The position numbers were made by a program, and so were the translations under genes. From an uncultured Bacteroidales bacterium (GTDB taxonomy: Bacteria; Bacteroidota; Bacteroidia; Bacteroidales; UBA4417): a stretch of 8,861 nt of DNA. Shown piece by piece: positions 1 through 8,500 of the stretch (its first letter is position 1; the number at the start of each line of letters is the position of its first letter). Location of the stretch: the NCBI GenBank assembly GCA_903917425.1, contig CAIXAQ010000055.1, positions 1 to 8,861 of the forward strand. Reading direction: 5' to 3'. A model generated the notes under the pieces. That model did no database searches and was not told the DNA's origin. It saw nothing but the letters and a program-made list of their open reading frames with translations.

Positions 1-1
1 C

Positions 2-457
2 CTGGCAATCGAGGACATCACTGAGCGTAAAGAGATAGAAGCCGGTCTTGAAAAAACACGCACTGACCTTGCAGCCATAAAAATAATAGCCGACCAGGTC
101 AGCGAATTTGCCGAAGATATTATCAATACGGTTCGGGAGCCTTTACTGGTCCTGGATAAAGACCTGAGAGTAGTTAAAGCCAGTCGTTCATTCTATGATT
201 TTTTTAAGGTAACATCCGCCGAAACAATAGGAGTGCGTATCTATGAACTGGGAAATCACCAATGGGATATTCCCAAACTGAGAGAACTTCTTGAAACCAT
301 CCTGCCCGAACAGGTAACCTTTGATAACTACGAGGTTGAACACGATTTCTCGACCATCGGAAAGCGTAACATGCTGCTGAATGCCAGGAATATACAACAA
401 GGATTGGGGAAAGAACAGATTATTCTCCTGGCAATAGAGGATATTACCGAGCGTAAG
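2..457 (+). repeat. Tandem PAS-end repeat (LAIEDITERK twice) in the first kinase
   Basis: The first codons of the window read LAIEDITERK and the same ten residues recur at bases 428-457. Over the 30-base segments 2-31 and 428-457 I count 25 identical bases, with most differences at third codon positions. The distance of 142 codons fits one PAS module plus linker. This suggests the module ahead of the window is a copy of the CheB/CheR-type PAS that follows. Only the end of the first copy is visible, so the extent of the duplication cannot be judged. Confidence 0.6.
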
Positions 458-2392
458 CATACAGAAAATTTATTGGAACAGACAAGAATAAACTACGAAA
501 CATTCTTTAATACAATCGACGATTTACTTTGGGTGCTCGACGAAAACGGGAACATCATCCACACCAATAATGCAGTTAATACCAGGTTAGAATTTACTGT
601 TGATGAACTTTATAAACAATCAGTTTTATTAGCACATCCTCCCGGACGAAGGGAAGAGGTATGGCGTATAGTCGGGGAAATACTGTCGGGTACAAGTGAA
701 TTTTGCGGAGTGCCTGTTGAAACTAAATCAGGTAAACAGATTCCGGTTGAAACAAAAGTCAAACCGGGTTTCTGGAACGGGGAACCAGTTATTTTTGGGG
801 TGAGCAAAGATGTATCAAAAATCAATTTGTCGGAAGAAAAATTCTCGAAGGCTTTTCGGTCCAATTCGGCACTTATGGCTATATCGGGATATGAGAATGG
901 GCTTTTTATGGATGTTAACGATTCATTCCTTAAGACATTGGGCTATTTGCGCGACGAAATAATCGGCATGCCATCTCACGAAATTCATCTTTTTGTCAAT
1001 CCCGAAAGCAGGAATGAAATAATTGAAAAGCTAAATCTGAATATCTCATTCAGGGAAAAGGAAATAGAGGTTAAAACAAAATCGGGTGCAATTCTTGTCG
1101 GATTGTTTTCGGCCGATAGCATTTATATCAACGATCAGCAATGCCTTTTAACCGTAATGATCGATATTACTGACCGAAAACTGGCCGAAGAGGAACTGGA
1201 AAAGGCCAGAATCGAGGCTGAAAATGCCAATCTTGCCAAAAGTGAATTTCTGTCGCGTATGAGCCACGAACTGCGCACTCCAATGAATTCGATTCTTGGC
1301 TTTGCCCAGTTAATGGAAATGAGTGAAATTAGTCCGGCTCACCGCAAAGGCGTGAATCACATCCTGAAAAGCGGAAAACACCTGCTCGATCTGATTAATG
1401 AAGTGCTCGATATTTCGCGTATTGAAGCGGGCATGATTTCGCTTTCGATAGAGCCGGTGATGTTACGCAACGTTATCCTCGAAATGCTTGATATTGTTCA
1501 GTCGCAGGCTTTACATCGCAACCAGAAGATTGAGCTGATTCCATCGCCTTCGGATCAGCTTTTTGTTTTAGCCGACAATCAGCGGTTGAAACAAGTTCTG
1601 TTGAACCTGTTCAGTAATGCTCTTAAATATAATCATGAAAGTGGTTCAGTGCAGGTAAAAACCGAATTGCGTCAGTCGGGTTCAGCCGCGAAACCGATGA
1701 TCAGGATTTCTGTTATTGATACCGGATTAGGAATCAAGCCCGAAGAGATTGATAAAATCTTTCTCCCTTTCGAAAGGATTGGTGCCGAGAAGACAAAAAC
1801 AGAAGGAACAGGGCTTGGGCTTAACGTGGTAAAAAAGCTGATAGAAGTTATGGATGGCAAAGTTGGCGTTAACAGTATCCCGGGTGTGGGAAGTACATTC
1901 TGGATTGAACTGGAACAGGCTAAATACAGGGAGTTCATTGACGTATCTGCTATTTTAGAGCCAAAACAAGAAATGGCAGAAGATCTGAAAAGCGGCACTA
2001 TTTTATACTTCGAAGATAATAATTCTAACATAGAATTGGTTGACGAAATCTTAGGGATTCACAGGCCCAATGTCCATTTGTTTACTTCCATAAGTGGGAA
2101 AAATGCGGTAGAACTGGCTAAAGATATCAAACCAGACCTGATTCTACTCGACCTGGATTTACCTGATATTCATGGTAGAGAAGTATTTATTAACCTGCAG
2201 GCCGACTCCGGAACAAAGTCAATCCCTGTTGTAATTATAAGTGCTGATGCCATGACACATCAGATTCGAAAAATGCTTAAAGCGGGTGCGCAGGATTACC
2301 TGACGAAACCCATTGAAATAGCCTTGTTTTTAAAGATGGTGGATAAATGGATCGAAAAGGCCGAAAATCACTCTTCTGTAAATAATAACTGA
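2..2392 (+). CDS. Multi-PAS hybrid sensor histidine kinase with C-terminal receiver (5'-partial; possibly a CheB/CheR-PAS-kinase fusion)
   Basis: The frame is open from base 2, so the gene starts upstream; 796 codons are visible (residues numbered from base 2) and end at TGA, followed at once by TAA. Seen in order: the tail of a PAS module ending DITERK (5-10); a PAS starting NTVREPLLVLD (42-52) and ending DITERK (147-152), a type I know from CheB/CheR-PAS fusions; a PAS ending DVSKIN (270-275); a PAS ending DITDRK (388-393); HisKA with SHELRTP and phosphoacceptor H422, whose HELRT contains the ExxT motif linked to phosphatase activity; HATPase_c with N539 in the N box, DTGLGI (573-578) and GTGLGL (602-607); and a receiver with E671/D672, phosphoacceptor D717, S747 and K769. 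All catalytic residues are present. There is no HPt or DNA-binding domain and no visible membrane span, so it is probably a cytoplasmic autokinase that passes phosphate to its own receiver. The signal is unknown. The upstream CheB/CheR part is inferred, not seen. Confidence 0.95.
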   Translation: MAIEDITERKEIEAGLEKTRTDLAAIKIIADQVSEFAEDIINTVREPLLVLDKDLRVVKASRSFYDFFKVTSAETIGVRIYELGNHQWDIPKLRELLETILPEQVTFDNYEVEHDFSTIGKRNMLLNARNIQQGLGKEQIILLAIEDITERKHTENLLEQTRINYETFFNTIDDLLWVLDENGNIIHTNNAVNTRLEFTVDELYKQSVLLAHPPGRREEVWRIVGEILSGTSEFCGVPVETKSGKQIPVETKVKPGFWNGEPVIFGVSKDVSKINLSEEKFSKAFRSNSALMAISGYENGLFMDVNDSFLKTLGYLRDEIIGMPSHEIHLFVNPESRNEIIEKLNLNISFREKEIEVKTKSGAILVGLFSADSIYINDQQCLLTVMIDITDRKLAEEELEKARIEAENANLAKSEFLSRMSHELRTPMNSILGFAQLMEMSEISPAHRKGVNHILKSGKHLLDLINEVLDISRIEAGMISLSIEPVMLRNVILEMLDIVQSQALHRNQKIELIPSPSDQLFVLADNQRLKQVLLNLFSNALKYNHESGSVQVKTELRQSGSAAKPMIRISVIDTGLGIKPEEIDKIFLPFERIGAEKTKTEGTGLGLNVVKKLIEVMDGKVGVNSIPGVGSTFWIELEQAKYREFIDVSAILEPKQEMAEDLKSGTILYFEDNNSNIELVDEILGIHRPNVHLFTSISGKNAVELAKDIKPDLILLDLDLPDIHGREVFINLQADSGTKSIPVVIISADAMTHQIRKMLKAGAQDYLTKPIEIALFLKMVDKWIEKAENHSSVNNN
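1163..2365 (+). repeat. Transmitter-receiver module, copy A (paralogous to 7535-8737)
   Basis: This segment runs from the last PAS-end DIT motif through HisKA, HATPase_c and receiver of the first kinase. It aligns with the end of the second kinase at a constant offset of 6372 bases: H codons 1265/7637, N-box Asn 1616/7988, DTG 1718/8090, GTGLGL 1805/8177, receiver acidic pair 2012/8384, phosphoacceptor Asp 2150/8522 and Lys 2306/8678. Residues 409-440 are identical to 1672-1703 of the other protein, and 449-472 to 1712-1735. The 26 bases 1226-1251 are identical to 7598-7623. The 30-residue linker before the receiver keeps its length although its sequence has diverged. Confidence 0.93.
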
Positions 2393-2427
2393 TAAAAAAC
2401 CTGTTTTCAAATTGGATATCCAGGCAA

Positions 2428-2451
2428 ATGATAATGCATGAGACTTATCAT
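2428..2451. repeat. Inverted repeat, 7-bp arms, 10-base loop
   Basis: ATGATAA (2428-2434) is followed by its exact reverse complement TTATCAT (2445-2451). It lies 36 bases after the stop of the first kinase gene. The stem is AT-rich and no T-run follows, so it is a weak candidate for a terminator and could be chance. It could also be an operator-like palindrome; nothing in the window identifies a binding protein. Confidence 0.4.
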
Positions 2452-2584
2452 GAGAAAACGGAACTCTAAAAAAGTGAAAATTCTGAGTTCCGACGACAGC
2501 AGAGCTGAAAGCAGTGTTTTGGTGGTTTGCCGGAAAGCCTGGTCGTCAGCTGAAATTTTTCTAAATATCTCCAACCCCTTTTAA
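2438..2584 (+). CDS. Doubtful small ORF, 48 codons, in the gap between the kinase genes
   Basis: An ATG at 2438 (a second in-frame ATG lies at 2450) opens 48 codons ending in TAA at 2582-2584, which directly abuts the ATG of the second kinase (TAAATG). The peptide begins MRLIMRKRNSKKVKIL and is basic at its N-terminus and more hydrophobic towards the end. I do not recognise it. It has no membrane segment, no clear ribosome-binding site and no recognisable motif. It is in the same frame as both kinases but is closed upstream by TGA (2429) and TAA (2432). It overlaps the 2459-2492 dyad. A chance ORF is the likelier explanation. If translated, it could couple translation to the kinase start. Confidence 0.18.
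   Translation: MRLIMRKRNSKKVKILSSDDSRAESSVLVVCRKAWSSAEIFLNISNPF
2459..2492. repeat. Inverted repeat, 8-bp arms, 18-base loop
   Basis: CGGAACTC (2459-2466) is followed by its perfect reverse complement GAGTTCCG (2485-2492), with an A-rich 18-base loop. It is the strongest dyad in the gap between the two kinase genes. A GC-rich sequence follows rather than a U-tract, so it does not meet the usual intrinsic-terminator pattern. An RNA hairpin, an attenuator or a dyad operator are all possible. A further pair, GACGAC (2492-2497) and GTCGTC (2542-2547), could enclose the rest of the gap in a longer-range stem. Confidence 0.45.
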
Positions 2585-5500
2585 ATGAAAATAGATACTA
2601 AATTCCCTACTGAAACCCTCAGGCAAAAGGCAGAAAAACTCTTTAAAGGGAGGCAGGGGCAAAGAATACAGCCACAGTCAGAAGCCGAAATGCTTGGTCT
2701 GATTCAGGAGCTGGAATTGCAAAAGCTCGAGTTTGAGATTCAAAATGAAGAAATCCTTCAGGCAGAGCAGATACTCCAGAGTAACGAAGTGAAATACCGC
2801 AGTGCTATTGAAAATATGCTGGATACTTTCTATGAAGCTACTATTCATGGAATTTTACTTGATATCAGTCCTTCGATACAAATCATCTCAAAAGGTCAAT
2901 ATACAAGAGCTGAATTGATAGGGAAATCTTTAATCAGTTTTTATTCGGATCAAAACGAAAGGGATTCCTTCCTGTCAGAATTATTTAAGCATGGAAAAGT
3001 AACAGATTATGAACTAAAAATTTTAAACAAAGATGGTTCAGTTATACCAGTTGCTATATCGTCCAGCCTTTTGTACGAAAATGGTATCCCCGTAAAAATT
3101 ACAGGAATCATGCGCGATATCACTGAACGTAAGCTGACGGAAAATGCGCTGCTGGAGAGTGAAAGACGCTATCGTTCGCTTGCCGATTCGGGGCAGGCTT
3201 TAATATGGACTGCAACACCCGATAAGAAATGCAATTATTTTAACCAGGTATGGCTCAATTTTACAGGCAGGACGATGGCTCAGGAAAATGGAGATGGATG
3301 GGCCGAAGGAGTGCATCCCGATGATCTGGACCGCTGCTTCGAAATTTATTCAACATCCTTCGACAGGCGTGAGCCTTTCAGTATGGATTACCGACTTCGC
3401 CGGCATGACGGTGAGTACCGCTGGTTGCAGGATAATGGCACACCTCAGTTCGATAGTGAAGGACTATTTGTTGGGTATATCGGGCATTGCCTGGATATAT
3501 CAGAACTGAAACTTGCCGAAGAAGCCCTGCGCAGGAGCGAAGAAAAATACCGCAATATTTTTATCAATGCCCAGGAAGGTGTTTTTCAAACCAGTGTAGA
3601 TGGAACTTACATTTCGGTAAATCCTGCTTTGGCAAAAATGTATGGATTTGATACCCCTGAGGAACTGATGAACAGCCGGTTCGATATAGCACAAGATGCT
3701 TATAGTGATCCTCGCGAGCGGGAAAATTTTATACGGCTAATGGAAGATCAAGGTTTCGTAAAGGGTTATGAATATGAAGTTAAACAAAAAGATGGCCAAA
3801 AGGTATGGTTCTATGAAGATGCAAAAGCAATAAAGGATGAACAGGGAAAGATCCTGTTTTTTGAAGGTTTTGTGGTCGATATCACCGAACGCAAACAGGC
3901 AGAAGTTGCATTGAATGATAAATCAAATCTGCTTACCAACCTGATTGTCAATCTACAGGAAGGTATTTTGCTGGAAGATTCAAACCGTAAAATTGCTTTA
4001 ACCAACCAGTTGTTTTGTGCCATGTTCGGTATCCTGGCACCTCCCGAAGCATTGATAGGGGCTGATTGCAGCGGTTCAGCTGAACAAAGCAAAATGTTTT
4101 TTAAAAACCCGGTGAAGTTTATTTCTGATATAGAGAAAATTCTTGCCGATAAAGAAGCAGTATATAACGATGAACTCGAATTGGCCGATGGTCGCTATTT
4201 CGAAAGAGATTATATCCCCACTTACCTTGAAAATAAGTACAGCGGCCATTTATGGAAATACCGCGACATAAGCGAACGCAAACATGCCGCACTCAAACTG
4301 GAGAAGAGTGAAAACCGGTTCAGCCAGGTTGTAGAACAAAGTTGCGAAGTAGTATGGGAAGTTGATGCGTTGGGATTATATACTTATATGAGCCCTTTAT
4401 CAATGCAGGTCTACGGCTACACTCCCGAGCAAATGGTGGGTAAGTTGCACTTTTACGACATTGCCCCTGAGGAAGTGCGGGAAGAGTTTAAGAATGCAGC
4501 ATTAAATATATTTAGCCAAAAATTATCTTTTGAAAATTTAATTAATTCTATTTGTCAGCCAAACGGCAATATAATTACGGTTACAACCAATGGCTTACCC
4601 ATTCTGAATGAGGACGGGAGTTTGATAGGCTACAGGGGAATTGATTCGGATATTACTGAGCGACTGAGAATTGAGGATTCGCTGAAGAAAAGCGAGGAAG
4701 CATATCGCTTCATAACCGAACGCTCCAACGACCTGATATTTGTTTGCCGGTTTAAACCCGACCTGAAATTTGAATACATTAGCCCCTCTGTTGAAAAGAT
4801 AACAGGCTATTTGCCAGGTGAATATATAAGCGACGCGTATTTGGGGATAAGTATGGTTCATCCCGACGACCAGCACATATTAAAATCATTTATCCGGGAA
4901 ACACTTCAGAATGGCATTGTTGATGAAAGTATCATAAGTTTACGCTGGATTAAAAAGGATGGTTCGTTAATATGGACGGAAACGCAAAATAGCCCTATCT
5001 ACAATGAAAAAGGAGAAATAACAGGTATACAAGGCAAGACCTCTGATGTGAGTGAACGCAAGCAAGTTGAATTTATACAGGATGCCCGGATCCGTGTAAC
5101 GGACTTTGCCGCCACCCATTCGCGAAATGAAATGCAGCAAAAACTGCTCGATGAACTGGAACATTTAACAGGAAGTGGCATAGGCTTTTTTCATGCTGTG
5201 GATACAGATCAGAAAACCCTTGTACTCCTGAACAAGTCTTCCAACACAATGCAACAATTTAATATACCTCACTCTAAAGACGAATATTTTTCAATCGAAA
5301 AAGCCGGTTTTTGGATCGATTGTATTAATCAGAAAAAAGTTGTAATCCAAAACGATTTTACCAAGCTGCCATCCAAAAATGGATTGCCGGAAGGACATGC
5401 TTCCTTACAGCGCCTGCTCGCCTTACCAGTGCTCAGAAACGAAAAAATTGTGGCTATTGTGGGTGTCGGTAATAAACTTACTGACTATGGTGAAAAAGAT

Positions 5501-8500
5501 GTTGAACTCGTCGCCAGGCTTTCGGACCAGGCCTGGGACATTATGGAGCGAAAAGGAGCGGAAGAAAGTTTAAAAAAACTCTCACAGGCTGTTGAACAAA
5601 GTCCTGAGATCATCTATATAACGAATTCGGAAGGATTAATAGAATATATAAACCCGAAAGCAAAACAAGTTACAGGGTACACTGATGAAGAATTGATAGG
5701 CCAGAATCCGCGTATATTCAGTTCAGGCGAAAAGCCGGCAGAAGAATACAAAACACTTTGGCAGACAATAAATGCAGGCGGAGAATGGGAAGGCGAATTT
5801 CATAACAAAAAGAAAAGCGGTGAATTATACTGGGTGGCAGCATCCATTTCGCCGGTTATTGACACTAATGGAAAAATAACTCACTATCTTGCTATTGAAG
5901 AAGATATTACAGAGCGGAAAAAGAATGACGAAAAAATAGCACAGCAAAATGAACGGCTGAATGCAATTGTGAGCGCCATGCCTGATTTGATTTTTGTAAT
6001 TGATAACAAGGGGGCTTATCTTGAATTTTACCAGTCAAATACTAATGCAAAGCTTATTCCTGTTGATAAGGTTATCGGTGCAAATCTTAAAGAGTTTTTC
6101 AACAGTGAACAAGCCGGTAATTATCTTCAAAACATCCGGTCATGCATTCACGATAATAAACTGACAACTTTCGAATACCAGCTGTCAGAAAGAAATTCAA
6201 TACATTATTATGAAGCACGCCTGACCCCATGCGGGAATGATAAAGTTTTATCCTTTGTCAGGGATATTACGGGTCGTGTGTTTTCAGAAATGGAGGTACA
6301 AAACCTGAATGCAAACCTTGAACTTAAAATAGTTGAAAGGACCAGCCAATTAGCCGAGTCAAATTTTAATCTGAAAAGTGAAATTGAAGAGCGCAACAAA
6401 GCGGCAGCTGCATTGGAAGAAGCCTTGGTACGCCTGCGAAAAATTGCGGATCGTATTCCCGGGTTTGTTTACCAGTTCCGTTTGAGACCTGACGGATCAT
6501 CCTGTTTCCCTTTTGCAAGCGAGGGTATTTATGAAGTTTACGGAGTGAGATCGGATGAAGTTTTGGAAGATGCATTAGTCATGTTTAATACAGTTCATCC
6601 TGATGATTTAGGGAACATGAATACTTCTATCCTGAAATCGGCAAAAGAGTTAAGTTTATGGATGCATGAATTCCGTATAATATACCTGGATGGATCAGTC
6701 CGATGGTTATTTGGCAATGCTTTGCCGCAAACCGAAGCTGATGGCTCAATACTCTGGCATGGATTTATTTCGGATATCACCGAACGAAAGAAGGCAGAAG
6801 AAGAATTGAAAAAAATATCTGCCCGCCTGGCTTTGGCTGCTTTTGCCGGTGGAGTAGGAGTATGGGATCTCGATATTGTTAACAATATCCTGGTATGGGA
6901 CAAACAAATGTTTGAACTCTATGGGATGGATGAAAAGGATTTTGGCGGAGCTTACGAAGCCTGGTTGCAAGGCGTTCATCCTGAAGATGTAATCCGTGGT
7001 AACGAAGAGATACAGATGGCGATACGAAATGAAAAAGAATTTAATACTGAGTTCCAGGTAGTATGGCCTGATGCTACTGTACATATAATCAGGGCAATGG
7101 GAATTGTGCAGCGCGACAGCTCCGGAACTCCTTTACACCTGTTAGGTACTAACTGGGATATCACTGCACAAAAGCAGTCGGAGAAAGCTTTACGCGAAAG
7201 CGAGTCCAAACATAGTTCCATGATATCAAATATTTCAGACGTTATTGGTATTATTGGTATTGATGGATTAATGAAATACAAAAGTCCTAATATATCGAAA
7301 GACTTTGGCTGGCAACCCGAGGATCTGATTGGTACCAATGGATGGCTGACAGTTCATCCCGACGATTTGGAACGTATTCAGAAAGAATTCTATGCAGTTC
7401 TTCAAAAGGATGATGCTACAAAAACGGTTGAATACAAATATTTATGCAAGGACGGAAGTTATAAACCAATTGAGCTTACCGCTATAAACCTGGTTAACGA
7501 TAAGGTTATAAACGGAGTTTTGTTGAATTACCACGACATAACCGCACGCAGACTTGCAGAAGAGGAAATAATAAAAGCCAGGAACGAAGCCGAGAAAGCC
7601 AATCTTGCCAAAAGTGAATTTCTTTCACGCATGAGCCACGAATTGCGAACTCCAATGAATTCAATCCTTGGCTTTGCTCAACTCATGGAGATGGGCGAAC
7701 TGATTCCTGCTCACAAAAAAGGAGTGAATCATATTCTGAAAAGCGGAAAACATCTTCTGGATCTGATTAATGAAGTGCTCGACATTTCAAAGATTGAAGC
7801 AGGTTATGTTTCACTTTTGATGGAACCTGTTCAGTTAAATGCTGCTATTAAGGAAATGATGGCAGTTGTTCAACACAATGCGGCAAAACTTTATCAAACG
7901 CTTGAATTAAAGGATTCACCGACAAACACTCTATGCGTGAAAGCTGATCAGCAGAGGCTAAAACAGGTATTGCTGAATTTAATAAACAACGCCGTTAAAT
8001 ATAATCATCCCGGAGGCTCGGTAGTAATAAAAACCGAATTGCTTCAAACTGGAATCGCCGAAATTCCTGTGATCCGCATTTCGATCACTGATACCGGAAT
8101 TGGAATCAGCCACGAAGACATACAAAAACTCTTTCTTCCGTTCGAGCGTGTGGGAGCCGAAAAAACAGAAATTGAGGGCACAGGGCTTGGGCTTACTGTT
8201 GTTAAAAAACTGATGGATGTCATGGGTGGGAATGTCGGAGTTGTAAGTACTCCCGGCGAAGGAAGCACTTTCTGGATTGAACTTCCGATGGTCGAAAGCA
8301 CGCAATCTGCTGCCGGAAAAAATGATAGCTTTCCAGGAACTGAAAATGTACCAAGTAATAAAAGTGCAACCATTTTATATTTCGAGGATAATTCCTCCAA
8401 TGTTGAACTGGTTGAACAAATACTTGGCTCCCAGCGACCAGGCATCAGGCTGATTTCCACTAAGAACGGTGATCATTCAGTTGACTTTGTTATGGAACAT

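Noticed and set aside
233..235. GTG as the start of the first kinase
   Set aside because: The same frame is open back to base 2 and encodes the first half of a recognisable PAS domain, so this GTG is an internal valine codon.
1672..2031. Antisense ORF opposite the first kinase's ATPase region, with a counterpart at 8044-8460
   Set aside because: The two antisense ORFs begin at the same 6372-base offset as the paralogous sense genes, so they are a by-product of the duplicated coding sequence. Their proteins have no recognisable domain.
2393..2410. AAAACCTGTTTT as a terminator for the first kinase gene
   Set aside because: The arms are only A/T plus one C-G pair and the loop would be about two bases, too small and weak for a stable hairpin.
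2404..2435. Sigma70-like promoter (TTTTCA or TTGGAT with GATAAT) before the second kinase
   Set aside because: Spacings of about 20 and 12 bases are poor, and no Bacteroidota-type TAnnTTTG element is found in the gap.
2390..2587. The two kinases as one gene split by a recent nonsense or frameshift mutation
   Set aside because: Both have a complete transmitter-receiver end or a proper N-terminus, and five in-frame stops plus a 192-base non-PAS gap separate them. They are two genes.
5096..5554. GAF domain as a phytochrome-like light sensor
   Set aside because: No bilin-attachment cysteine motif or phytochrome PHY region is present; the sequence fits the general GAF type found in PAS hybrid kinases.
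6595..7338. Cluster of overlapping minus-strand ORFs of 100-120 codons
   Set aside because: They lie fully inside strongly conserved PAS9-PAS11 coding sequence, overlap one another in different frames and show no domain motifs.
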